Shown in pieces: positions 14,676 to 22,389 of a stretch of 58,934 nucleotides of DNA (positions are counted from its first letter, which is position 1; every line of letters begins with the position of its first letter). The notes beneath the pieces were generated by a model. It was not told where the DNA came from. It ran no database searches and saw only the letters and a list, made by a program, of their open reading frames with translations. Both the position numbers and the translations under genes were made by a program. This DNA is from a virus. The DNA lies in the IMG/VR virus record IMGVR_UViG_3300037852_000224, positions 1 to 58,934 of that record. The stretch is one strand, 5' to 3'.

Positions 14676-14942
14676 ATGAAACTCCCAGGTTGGCTCACGT
14701 CGAGGTCGAGGTCGGGGTCGAGGTCGTGGTCGTGGTCGAGGTCGTGGTCGTGGTCGAGGTCGAGGTCGAGGTCGAGGTCGAGGTCGTGGTCGTGGTCGAG
14801 GTCGTGGTCGTGGTCGAGGTCGAGGTCGAGGTCGAGGTCGGGGTCGGAGTCGGAGTCGGAGTCGGAGTCGGAGTCGAGGTCGAGGTCGAGGTCGGGGTCG
14901 AGGTCGAGGTCGGGGTCGAGGTCGAGGTCGGGGTCGTGGTGA
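14676..14942 (+). CDS. Ser/Arg (SR/SW/SE) dipeptide-repeat protein
   Basis: 88 aa beginning MKLPGWLTSRSRSGSRS and made almost entirely of two-residue repeats SR, SW, SG and SE. ATG 14676 has GGGGGTC 3-8 nt upstream. The repeat arises from a hexanucleotide tandem array. Another frame is also open and would read VEVEVV, so the coding frame is supported only by the start and ribosome site. It may be a real low-complexity protein or a repeat expansion in a dying gene. Confidence 0.5.
   Translation: MKLPGWLTSRSRSGSRSWSWSRSWSWSRSRSRSRSRSWSWSRSWSWSRSRSRSRSGSESESESESESRSRSRSGSRSRSGSRSRSGSW
14699..14941. repeat. Hexanucleotide tandem repeat array (about 40 units)
   Basis: Units GAGGTC, GTGGTC, GGGGTC and GGAGTC follow each other for about 240 bp with period 6 and with higher-order patterns (blocks of GTGGTC pairs between GAGGTC; a block of five GGAGTC). 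This is the only array of this kind in the genome. Confidence 0.95.
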
Positions 14943-14945
14943 TTT

Positions 14946-15407
14946 TTATTGATCTGGAGTGGACGACGTAGCCTGTGCCGCCTGTGCCAGCGACGTTAAC
15001 ACCGCTTGCATCATCACCGGCAAGTGGGATTCGAACGCCGCTTGATACACGGGTTTATTCACGTACCAGCACACGTTAATGTTCTCATCGTTACCTCCCC
15101 ACAGGTGCCACATGGCTTCAGCGTTCGTGTCGGGGTCTAGTAGCAACTCCGGGTGACCGTCGAGCTGTGGCATGTGAGGCAACAGAGTCGTGCGCACCGC
15201 CGCCACGGCCCAATTTATCTGACCTATGCCGTAGCTGTCGTCGCCGGTGTCCGGGTCCACATTGTGCGCTGTAGGATCTGCCGTCGTCGCCCCTGGACCA
15301 CCAGACTCCCGCAATGCAATCGCCCCCATCGCTACGGCCTGCCACAGCGGGAATCGCTTACGGAACAACGCCAGTAGATCCGCTGGTGTGAGTTTGCCGG
15401 TCGTCAT
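14946..15407 (-). CDS. Lysozyme-like/transglycosylase-fold endolysin candidate
   Basis: 153 aa. The lysozyme-fold hallmarks are MGAIALRESGG (catalytic Glu at the end of a helix) and DSYGIGQINW (the G-[IL]-[GM]-QI strand). It has no signal peptide or membrane span, so it would need a holin to reach the wall. It is followed upstream in the operon by two holin-like membrane proteins. A role in host lysis is inferred. Confidence 0.75.
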   Translation of the reverse strand: MTTGKLTPADLLALFRKRFPLWQAVAMGAIALRESGGPGATTADPTAHNVDPDTGDDSYGIGQINWAVAAVRTTLLPHMPQLDGHPELLLDPDTNAEAMWHLWGGNDENINVCWYVNKPVYQAAFESHLPVMMQAVLTSLAQAAQATSSTPDQ

Positions 15408-15805
15408 CGCGCCGTAGTCGCGGTCACACTTTCAGTGGCGGTCTCGTTCACCGTAGTGGTCCCTGGTGGAACCGGCGTCGATGGTGCCGTGGGATTCGGC
15501 GCCGGTACTGGTATCGCCCCTCCCAACGCCGCCGCCAGTGTCGCGGCGGATATCACCCCACTGTTCTTAATCGCCGTCACCGCTGTAACCGCCGTTACAA
15601 TGTCCTGCAAATGCTGTGCGCTCAACGCTCCCGTCGTCGGCTGTGGGAGCAGTCCCAACACATCCTCCAGCGCTTGAATCAACGGGACTAAGGATGGATC
15701 GATAGCGCCGATGATCGGCTCGGCAATCTTCAACCCATCCTCGATCCACGATCCCAAGTGGGAGAGGTCCTTACCCACGGTTTTCAGTATGCCGATGAGT
15801 GACAT
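15404..15805 (-). CDS. Hypothetical protein of the lysis region
   Basis: 133 aa. Hydrophobic helical first half (IEDGLKIAEPIIGAIDPSLVPLIQALEDVLGLL), an Ala/Val/Thr-rich middle and a Pro/Thr-rich C-terminus. ATGA overlap with the lysozyme-like gene. No family recognised; a partner of the lysin or a minor virion protein is possible. Confidence 0.6.
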   Translation of the reverse strand: MSLIGILKTVGKDLSHLGSWIEDGLKIAEPIIGAIDPSLVPLIQALEDVLGLLPQPTTGALSAQHLQDIVTAVTAVTAIKNSGVISAATLAAALGGAIPVPAPNPTAPSTPVPPGTTTVNETATESVTATTAR

Positions 15806-15834
15806 GGGACGATTGAATCCTCTCCTGGAATGAG

Positions 15835-15847
15835 TTTACGCCGTATT
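15835..15847. promoter_or_regulatory. Near-match palindrome TTTACGCCGTATT
   Basis: 11 of 13 bases match TTTACGSCGTAAA. Intergenic, 29 nt upstream of the gene starting at 15805. Confidence 0.45.
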
Positions 15848-15851
15848 CCCT

Positions 15852-16118
15852 TTACGCCGCCGCCGGTGCCGCCGCTTTCTTGAAGTATGCCTGCAATGCG
15901 TCCGCCACGGCGTTACTCAAGTCTGTCACCAATGCCGGTGGGATGTTAATTTTCCCCGGAAACGCCGAAGTCAACGCCGATACCGCAGGACTAGCCAATG
16001 CACTAATCTGCGCTCCCGTCCACTGCGATGCCGGTTCGGTTTTGGCCAAAGTGACAAACCCTTCCACGACCGACCCAATTTCAAGCGCGAGTCCCAGGTA
16101 AACAAAAATCGATCCCAT
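15852..16118 (-). CDS. Small hydrophobic hypothetical protein
   Basis: 88 aa. N-terminal hydrophobic segment (IFVYLGLALEIGSVVEGFV) then Ala-rich helices and an AAAPAAA end. AGGGAGGG stands 8 nt before ATG 16118. Its place in the lysis cluster suggests an accessory role; identity unknown. Confidence 0.6.
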   Translation of the reverse strand: MGSIFVYLGLALEIGSVVEGFVTLAKTEPASQWTGAQISALASPAVSALTSAFPGKINIPPALVTDLSNAVADALQAYFKKAAAPAAA

Positions 16119-16204
16119 GGTGTATTCCCTCCCTAAAATGTTGAATCTGACTGCGAACGGTCAAAGCATACCACAATTACCCTAGGCGATATCAGCGCCC
16201 ACAG

Positions 16205-16537
16205 TCAGCGCCCACGGTAAGGTTCTCCATCAGTTGTTTTTGCGCCGACTCCACCGATGTTCATGTGGTTGGTTCGCTGGAAGTAGCTCCCTACCACCAT
16301 CCCACATAGAGTCGCGAGCACTGTTGGAACCTCTTGTCCGGCGTGCTCCACGAAAACGATTCGAACTTCAATCGAGATGAACGCCCCCACCAGCATGATC
16401 GCGATGAAGGCTTGAGTGTATTCCCAGATGACACTGATGTGCCGTTGCGCGGCTACTACAAGATCCTGTTGAACCGTAGTGGTAGGCGGTAAGCTCGTGG
16501 GCGGTAAGCTCGTGGGCGGTAAGCTCTTCTCTTCCAT
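16205..16537 (-). CDS. Holin-like two-span membrane protein
   Basis: 110 aa. A proline-rich N-terminus with three SLPPT repeats, then two spans (AFIAIMLVGAFISIEVRIVF and VLATLCGMVVGSYF) and a polar tail. Size, topology and position among lysis genes fit a holin, though no holin family signature is visible. Confidence 0.55.
   Translation of the reverse strand: MEEKSLPPTSLPPTSLPPTTTVQQDLVVAAQRHISVIWEYTQAFIAIMLVGAFISIEVRIVFVEHAGQEVPTVLATLCGMVVGSYFQRTNHMNIGGVGAKTTDGEPYRGR
16485..16529. repeat. Three 15-bp tandem repeats in holin-like gene
   Basis: GGCGGTAAGCTCGTG is repeated at 16485-16499 and 16500-16514, with a third partial copy at 16515-16526. It encodes the SLPPT repeats, so copy number changes would stay in frame. 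Confidence 0.85.
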
Positions 16538-16558
16538 GTGATCCTCACAGTTCGTAGT

Positions 16559-16879
16559 TCACCGCTTAATCAGCATCCTGGTTATGTCGTCCAGCCGCTC
16601 AATCTGGTACTTTTGGTTATTTTCCATCGCGGAGATGCGTGCAATGTTCTGGTCGTGCCGATCCTCTGTGTTCTCCTCGATCTGCGCGAATCGCTTTTCA
16701 TCGGACTGCTCATGCGCTTGCATCCGTTCCTGTATCGGCTTCAACTGTTCCTGCATCGCATACACCACCGCGCCTACCACTACCTGCTTCCCCCACCGGT
16801 AGATTGCAAACACGATCCCGCCGATGGTGGCACAACTGTTGGCGATGCGTTCGGCTGTATCCCAGGTTACCTGTATCAT
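16559..16879 (-). CDS. Membrane protein with long coiled coil (holin/spanin-like)
   Basis: 106 aa. One N-terminal span (TIGGIVFAIYRWGKQVVVGAVVYAM) is followed by an unbroken charged coiled coil to the end (EQSDEKRFAQIEENTED...). This topology is seen in BhlA-type holins and inner-membrane spanins. Lysis function is inferred from position next to the holin-like and transglycosylase genes. Confidence 0.55.
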   Translation of the reverse strand: MIQVTWDTAERIANSCATIGGIVFAIYRWGKQVVVGAVVYAMQEQLKPIQERMQAHEQSDEKRFAQIEENTEDRHDQNIARISAMENNQKYQIERLDDITRMLIKR

Positions 16880-16897
16880 TTAGTCGAGAGTTCCTTT

Positions 16898-17560
16898 TTA
16901 CGCTGCCACCGCCGCAATCCCCACGGCGCCCGCGACCAGCGCCACCACGGTCCAGTCCACTACGTCGGTTCCCGGTGGATCGCCGAGCATCCACGATAGA
17001 TCCAATCCACTCACAGTAGAAACATCGGGCGCACCTCCACTTACATCCCCATTAACATTCCCACCTGCATTTACCGTGCCATTCCCCCCGGATTGGGCGG
17101 CTGCTACGTTCACCGTCCCCGCCGCGCTGGGGTAGGAGTTCACATACCCAATCAGCCCAATGGTCTGGGCACTGGGTGCCAGCCCCGCCTGCACCGTCCC
17201 AGGGCCATCCGAGAATGCCTGTAGCGCTTGATTCCAGTTCCCATACTGCTGGTAATACTGTGCCAGCAGTCCCACTCCGGCCTGCACGTTCTGTTGGGCG
17301 TCGTAGGGGTTGGTCACCCCCATAGTTTGTTGTGTGGCGGAGATTAACTGGAACACTCCGGCGGCACTGGACCCAGGATTCTGCGCTCCCGGTTGGAATT
17401 GCGATTCATGGGAGGCCACGGCGGTTGCAACTTGCGCCAACCCAGGTATGTTGTACCCAGCGGCGGTGGATTGAATCATGGATTGGACTGCGCTTGCAGA
17501 CTGTCCCAGCCCACGGAGGTACCCGAGACTGCTGTACGATTTATTCAGTCTCAGCACCAT
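16898..17560 (-). CDS. Tail-anchored lytic transglycosylase (SLT fold)
   Basis: 220 aa. Residues about 30-125 are an SLT domain: ATAVASHESQF (catalytic Glu), SSAAGVFQLIS, MGVTNPYDAQQNVQAGVGLL and YGNWNQALQAFSDG. A Gly/Asn/Val-rich linker follows, and residues about 200-220 are a single membrane span at the very C-terminus (VVALVAGAVGIAAVAA). An anchored peptidoglycan-cutting enzyme is like the virion transglycosylase P7 of PRD1, which opens the wall during entry. The N-terminus carries the recurrent LRGLGQS motif. Confidence 0.85.
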   Translation of the reverse strand: MVLRLNKSYSSLGYLRGLGQSASAVQSMIQSTAAGYNIPGLAQVATAVASHESQFQPGAQNPGSSAAGVFQLISATQQTMGVTNPYDAQQNVQAGVGLLAQYYQQYGNWNQALQAFSDGPGTVQAGLAPSAQTIGLIGYVNSYPSAAGTVNVAAAQSGGNGTVNAGGNVNGDVSGGAPDVSTVSGLDLSWMLGDPPGTDVVDWTVVALVAGAVGIAAVAA

Positions 17561-17568
17561 AAAAAGGG

Positions 17569-18450
17569 TTAGAACAATGTGGACGCCACAGTCTCCCAGT
17601 CGAACAAGTGCATCATCGGCCCTTCGTTCGACGCCAGAGAATTCACAAAATACCCGATCTCAGTGGGCGTGATGAAATCGGTGTCGCCTATCGATTGCAC
17701 CACGGTCCAATCCTGCCGGTTGAACGAGTACGCTGTTTTCCGCGTTGTTCCATCATCCTGAATGGCGAAGCACACAGGAGTATTTAGCCCCGGGATGCTA
17801 GGAGAGATCGTGTAACTTGATCCGGCTCCGGTAACTCCAGTGCGTTTTTGAATGGCCATACCGAACGGAGAGGTGGCGGCCTGAAGGACATACTGGACTT
17901 CGATGATTCCCGACGTGGATGTATTTGTTCCATTGGTTAGAACCAGCCCTACCTCTCCAAACGCTACATGGGAATCGATAAGACCTTCAAAGCACCCGAT
18001 CTGTGTGTAGGGCGTCGAGGGCACCGCTTTGATTCGAGCTTGTGTATTCGATGCATTGTTGCCCGTTCCGGTGAGCACCACTCCCGCCGCTGCGGTGTCG
18101 GTGGTCAATGTAGCAGAAGATTGATTGAACCACGATGTATCGGCTGTTCCAAACGGCACGACTAGGAATGAGCCGTAGTGGTATTGTACATCCGACGACC
18201 CATCGCAGTACTCAACAATCGGGGAGTTGTTAGACCCATAGATAAACGGGGAACTGGAGCAGGCTGGCCGGGAAGCGAATGCACCAAAGGAAACCGTAGC
18301 TCCCCCGGCGGCGGAAACCACGGGAGGCCCAATTTGCCGCGATCCCACGCCGGAGATAATCATCGTTCCAAACACCTGGGCGAGAGCAAAGGAAGCCGTC
18401 ATCACCACCATACCAGTGATGATAATTCCAATCAGTTTTACGTGTTTCAT
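17569..18450 (-). CDS. Secreted beta-rich protein (lectin-like)
   Basis: 293 aa. A clear Sec signal peptide (KLIGIIITGMVVMTASFALA) is followed by a beta-sandwich-like region with SFLVVPFGTADTSWF, GMAIQKRTGV and TPTEIGYFVNSLASNEGPMMHLFDW, the last resembling concanavalin-like lectin or LamG-type proteins. ATGA-coupled to the gene upstream. Export is unusual for phage fibre proteins; a surface adhesin or spike is inferred. Confidence 0.7.
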   Translation of the reverse strand: MKHVKLIGIIITGMVVMTASFALAQVFGTMIISGVGSRQIGPPVVSAAGGATVSFGAFASRPACSSSPFIYGSNNSPIVEYCDGSSDVQYHYGSFLVVPFGTADTSWFNQSSATLTTDTAAAGVVLTGTGNNASNTQARIKAVPSTPYTQIGCFEGLIDSHVAFGEVGLVLTNGTNTSTSGIIEVQYVLQAATSPFGMAIQKRTGVTGAGSSYTISPSIPGLNTPVCFAIQDDGTTRKTAYSFNRQDWTVVQSIGDTDFITPTEIGYFVNSLASNEGPMMHLFDWETVASTLF

Positions 18451-18806
18451 TTTGCCTCCGGCGGAGTTGGGTTAGCCGTGCCCGCGCCATTGGCGGGAGT
18501 CGGTTTAGCTTTACATTTCGGTTCAGGGCCGCTTAAATCCAGATCGAACCCAACACACATTGTATTTTCTACCGCCTTCTTAACCGCTGCGGCGCGTTCC
18601 ATTTCCCGCTGGGATTGCTGCACATCCACCTGGGCCTTTTGAACTTCAGCTTGAGCGTTATTGAAGTTCGCCGCCGCCCCGGCTAGATTGGCCGCCGCTT
18701 TCCAGTACTCCGCCCGTTGGGCATCGGTGAGCGCCGGTGGATCGTCTTTGGGACCTTCCGCAAACGCGGCGATACCAACTAAAAAACAGATCGTTAGATG
18801 TTTCAT
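18447..18806 (-). CDS. Secreted coiled-coil protein
   Basis: 119 aa. Signal peptide (HLTICFLVGIAAFA), then a long Ala/Gln/Glu coiled coil (NNAQAEVQKAQVDVQQSQREME), a short cysteine-containing segment and a Pro/Thr/Ala tail. It could form a trimeric stalk or periplasmic bridge with its neighbours. No family recognised. Confidence 0.65.
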   Translation of the reverse strand: MKHLTICFLVGIAAFAEGPKDDPPALTDAQRAEYWKAAANLAGAAANFNNAQAEVQKAQVDVQQSQREMERAAAVKKAVENTMCVGFDLDLSGPEPKCKAKPTPANGAGTANPTPPEAK

Positions 18807-19366
18807 GGTGTGTGTGTTATTCCTACCGCCACAGTCGAATTAATAGTCGCATTCGCCGTTACAATCGCAGCTTGCTGCGCCGCCACCAATGGACCGGGCT
18901 TGTTGACCATGGTGTTCTGAATCATCTGCTGAAGCAGCCCCACCAGCATGCACGTGCCATTCCCCGTTGCTGTAAAACTCACTGTCGCATCATTCGCATA
19001 TGTTGACTTGGTCGTGCCCACCGTGCCGCGCACCACGGTTAACGTGAATGGTGCGCTTGACCCGCTTATTGCAGTAATCAGCGACAATTCCCCACCGGGA
19101 AACTCCAACCCCATACACGTGGTAACGCCCAGGATGCTCTGAACCTGTATCGAAGTCTGAGCTGTAGTGGTGACCGCGGCGGCGAGCGTAGTGGGAGATG
19201 TTCCCGGCCCGACCGTGCTCGTAATGTTCGAAATCATGCTCGATACCGCTTCAGCCGACATGGTCACAGAAATGCTTGGGTCCGTGGCGACCGCCATCGT
19301 GAAGGTCACTTGACCAGATACTGCCCGCAGGCAGAACGAGGAAAGCAGCAAAAGGAAGATTTTCAT
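18803..19366 (-). CDS. Secreted protein
   Basis: 187 aa with a signal peptide (KIFLLLLSSFCLRAVSG) and a Thr/Ser/Val-rich mature part in which short strands alternate (SSAPFTLTVVRGTVGTT, ATVSFTATGNGTC). The FTLTVVRG(T)xGTT style recurs in phage-fibre-like and host-adhesion-like proteins. Position next to the fibre-like gene suggests a partner in the same structure. Confidence 0.65.
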   Translation of the reverse strand: MKIFLLLLSSFCLRAVSGQVTFTMAVATDPSISVTMSAEAVSSMISNITSTVGPGTSPTTLAAAVTTTAQTSIQVQSILGVTTCMGLEFPGGELSLITAISGSSAPFTLTVVRGTVGTTKSTYANDATVSFTATGNGTCMLVGLLQQMIQNTMVNKPGPLVAAQQAAIVTANATINSTVAVGITHTP

Positions 19367-19375
19367 TGATAGCCC

Positions 19376-21610
19376 CTAATACCCAATACAGCTAAAATCG
19401 ATCACGTCGAACGTTCCCGCTGTCGCCGGAACCGTTAATGTTGCCGTGGTGGTTGAATAGGCCGAAAAGTACAGACCCGTGTTTCCGGCGGCTGTTGTTT
19501 CATCGTTGGCCTTACATCCCCAACCGTTCGGTGCGGTGATCCCCGTAGCTCCGTTCAGTGTGATGACCACATTGCAGGCATTCGCCCCAAGTGTGAAATT
19601 ACCCGCTGTCGCGCCGCCTACCGTAGTTCCTGCCGAGCAGCCCGAGATAGTGAATTTGGTAGTTCCTCCGCAGGGATTGCCAAGCGCCACTCTAGTCAGT
19701 TGCCAATTAGTGGCGTTGTAACAAGCGGTTCCGTCGCCTGCGCCTGTGGCTGCGACACCTGGGCCGGAAGAGGACCCATTCGCAATCTGAAACTGCGAAC
19801 CGCCTGGAGCTGATAATATCCAGCCACTCGTTATTCTAAACAATCCGTTGGAGGGCGCATTGAATCCGGCGAGAGTGCCACTGGTATTCGCACCCCCAAT
19901 ACCGAGAGCGCCATAACTTGACAACGTCATAGCGTCTGAAAACGCTTCCGTTCCAAGCGGGCCAATCGCAAACTGTAAGTGCATTACCGCTGTGGGAGAT
20001 GAGCTAGATGTAGGAATGCAGTACTGGCGGAAGCGAACGTAGTTGTCAGCGGGAGTTCCGCTCGTGTTCCATGCGTGGCCGTCTTGCTCCCAAGCAGGGC
20101 AATACTGCGCTGTTGCGCCACTAGTCGAGGGCGTTGTGTTATTCGCAAGCACTCTGGTGCTCGGCGTGGTTCCCAATCCCGTCGTAGAAACGGTAACCAC
20201 TCCCCCGCTCCCCGCATACGTAAACCCCGAATCACACGTCAGCTGCCCCGCCGTCCCGCTGGCATACGCGACTTGCCCCGATGTGCCGCCGCAACTTGTT
20301 ACTGGCGCGATGGCCGCGACCAGAGTGCCGTTGCTATTCGTCGCAACATACGGCGTAGCAGTTAACCCCGACAGCGTTAATCCTCCAGCCCCTGGGTCGG
20401 CTTCGCCACCAGTCCCTAGACCCAATCCACCGCCTGCAAACAATCGTAAGCGTTCGGCATTCACAGTTGCTCCGGAGGCCGTTACGCCAACCGTCACATA
20501 CGTTGAATGGTCGGATGTTGTCCAATTGTTCAACGCATAGATATTAAACACGCCATTGGCATTAGAAACAGCCGTTCCATCGTATCCACCCGCCTGCTCC
20601 GCCAGTATTTGCTCTCCTGCCTGTACCGCTGTGGGAGACGCCGAAGTACCATCGTAGCGGTGGTAGTTGATGACGGGGAGGGTGCCATACGCATCAAATG
20701 AAATCCTAGGTGGTGATGCGTTAGCGCCAACTAAATGCAGCAAGGTTCCAGCGGGAGGAGTTGGTAGAGTGCCGGAGTTTGTACTCAAGGTCAACATGTC
20801 ACTGGTGAGGAATGCTCCAGCGTCACAGGTTAACTGCCCCGTGGTGCCATTCTGGTAGTAAATCCCACCGGTTACCGCACAATTCACTGGACTGCCATTG
20901 ATCCCGGTGACTTTCCCGGTTACCGGGTTTGCGTCCCCACCGGATAGGAACATCTTGAACACCGACCCAGCGGAATTCTTAATCTCAGCGTCTAAATCCG
21001 TGCTGTCGATCCACGAATAGATGAATCCTGATGCCGGGTTTCCACTAGGCGCGGCCTGCGTTGGTACATACCCCGGCCCCGCGTCCACTGTTGCGGAACT
21101 TGTTGGCTGGGCGTTACTCCCATCCCAAAAGAATTGCTGCCGGGTGCACGCCGATGCAGTCGGTGATATTGTCACAGCCAAACTAAACCCAGTGGGCCAT
21201 GTAAAGGTCCTTCCACCCGTCCCATCTTGACACAGCTTGAAAGTGAGCAGTTCCCCGGTCGATGGAGTGGCGAGAGTCGAAGATGAGACATTCCCCGTCA
21301 ACGTAATCGTCCACTCATCCGCTGTATTCGATGTTGCCGTGAACGTAGGAGTAGACGAGAACGAAACACTATGGAACGCCGCCGCTCCGCCGCCTGAACC
21401 AGACGCGGTCATGGTCACAGTCCCACCCGATGCCGAACAAGTCAACCCCGTGGAGCAATTAACAATAATCCCTGCGCCAATCGGCGAGCTGGCTTGCTGA
21501 AATTGCGTCGGAGGGTTTGACACTTGCGCTACAACCGGCAGCGCCAGCGCCATCCCCACTACAATCGACAGGATTAATCTCAATCTCAATCTCAGTCTGT
21601 AGCTGACCAT
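19376..21610 (-). CDS. Large secreted fibre/spike-like protein
   Basis: 744 aa, the longest gene. An N-terminal Sec signal with an odd RLRLRLRL run (from a TCTCAA-type hexamer repeat) precedes a Gly/Ser/Thr-rich mature protein. It has fibre-like elements: GQLTCDAGAFLTSD, GQVAYASGTAGQLTCDSGFTY, GLGLGTGG and a C-terminal globular beta domain with GNFTLGANACNVVITLNG. Tail-fibre-like architecture but with a signal peptide suggests export before assembly or a secreted adhesin. The fold was judged by composition and repeats only. Confidence 0.75.
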   Translation of the reverse strand: MVSYRLRLRLRLILSIVVGMALALPVVAQVSNPPTQFQQASSPIGAGIIVNCSTGLTCSASGGTVTMTASGSGGGAAAFHSVSFSSTPTFTATSNTADEWTITLTGNVSSSTLATPSTGELLTFKLCQDGTGGRTFTWPTGFSLAVTISPTASACTRQQFFWDGSNAQPTSSATVDAGPGYVPTQAAPSGNPASGFIYSWIDSTDLDAEIKNSAGSVFKMFLSGGDANPVTGKVTGINGSPVNCAVTGGIYYQNGTTGQLTCDAGAFLTSDMLTLSTNSGTLPTPPAGTLLHLVGANASPPRISFDAYGTLPVINYHRYDGTSASPTAVQAGEQILAEQAGGYDGTAVSNANGVFNIYALNNWTTSDHSTYVTVGVTASGATVNAERLRLFAGGGLGLGTGGEADPGAGGLTLSGLTATPYVATNSNGTLVAAIAPVTSCGGTSGQVAYASGTAGQLTCDSGFTYAGSGGVVTVSTTGLGTTPSTRVLANNTTPSTSGATAQYCPAWEQDGHAWNTSGTPADNYVRFRQYCIPTSSSSPTAVMHLQFAIGPLGTEAFSDAMTLSSYGALGIGGANTSGTLAGFNAPSNGLFRITSGWILSAPGGSQFQIANGSSSGPGVAATGAGDGTACYNATNWQLTRVALGNPCGGTTKFTISGCSAGTTVGGATAGNFTLGANACNVVITLNGATGITAPNGWGCKANDETTAAGNTGLYFSAYSTTTATLTVPATAGTFDVIDFSCIGY

Positions 21611-22389
21611 TCTATCTTTGCTCCCACAGTCCCGACCACGTTAACCAGATTTACATTAGCAAGCTGAAAGCACGTGCTCTGCCCTGCCACCAGAGGCAAT
21701 CCGGTGGAACTCGTCACACCAGAAGGGCCGACGTACAATGTCGTGGTATTCCCAATGTCCGCCACCACACACACTTGCCGTGATGCCTGCGTACTCAACG
21801 CCGCTGCCGATCCCGTTACATTCTGCTGCCCCGTAACCAGTGTCGATAGCCCATACAGCGCCTCTTGCCACGGCACAGTGGATTGTGGAACCGGACATGG
21901 GTTAGGGCACCCCGACCCACTCCCTCCTCCCCCTCCCCCCGTCCCCCCCGTCTGCCCAGTCTTATACCCATACAACACCCCTTTGGTCTGCCCGCTACTC
22001 CCCATCACAACATTCACTCTCACCCACGGCGTATCCACCACTGTACCGGTCTGCAAATTACTAAACGTGGCAATCCCCGTGCCACTGAATACCGTGGTTC
22101 CGGTGTAGGTTCCATATGATGTGGGAGTGGCAACACCAACACTGCTCTGAAACGTCACTGTAGGACTTAAACTCGACTGCCATTCCAGCGTCCACGTCAC
22201 ACACCCAGCGGTGCGGTTATCGAACCCATTCCCCACTGGAAAATTGTATGTCGCCGCCGCCGCTCCCGCTCCGGTATCAAAAGGGATTAGGCAATCCGGT
22301 TGCGGTGGTTGTCCATTGACGTTTACGGCGTAAACTACGGCCACGGTGAGAATCAGGATGTAACGGAAATGTTTTATTGACGTTAACAT
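21592..22389 (-). CDS. Secreted beta-rich protein
   Basis: 265 aa. Signal peptide (FRYILILTVAVVYAVNVNG) then strands such as CVTWTLEWQSSLSPTVTF and a Gly-rich linker (TGGTGGGGGGSGSG) at about 150, followed by a second domain ending in GAKIEWSATD. ATG overlaps the stop of the gene upstream. The exact palindrome 22322-22334 lies within its signal-peptide codons. Confidence 0.65.
   Translation of the reverse strand: MLTSIKHFRYILILTVAVVYAVNVNGQPPQPDCLIPFDTGAGAAAATYNFPVGNGFDNRTAGCVTWTLEWQSSLSPTVTFQSSVGVATPTSYGTYTGTTVFSGTGIATFSNLQTGTVVDTPWVRVNVVMGSSGQTKGVLYGYKTGQTGGTGGGGGGSGSGCPNPCPVPQSTVPWQEALYGLSTLVTGQQNVTGSAAALSTQASRQVCVVADIGNTTTLYVGPSGVTSSTGLPLVAGQSTCFQLANVNLVNVVGTVGAKIEWSATD
22322..22334. promoter_or_regulatory. 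Palindrome TTTACGGCGTAAA, site 3
   Basis: Exact copy (15-bp GTTTACGGCGTAAAC at 22321-22335), 55 nt inside the coding region of the secreted protein 21592-22389; not just upstream of a leftward start codon. Confidence 0.65.

Noticed and set aside
14699-14941. Hexanucleotide array as a CRISPR or iteron origin
   Set aside because: Period 6 without spacers excludes CRISPR; iterons are longer and usually near a Rep gene, which is not here.
14690-14971. VEVEVV-repeat reading of the hexanucleotide array
   Set aside because: Its start lies inside the Ser/Arg frame and has no ribosome site; the SR frame has an ATG with GGGGG upstream.
15020-15045. GGGATTCGAACGCC, like the T-loop of a tRNA on the minus strand
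   Set aside because: It is in frame inside the lysozyme-like gene and no acceptor, anticodon or D-arm pairing was found around it.
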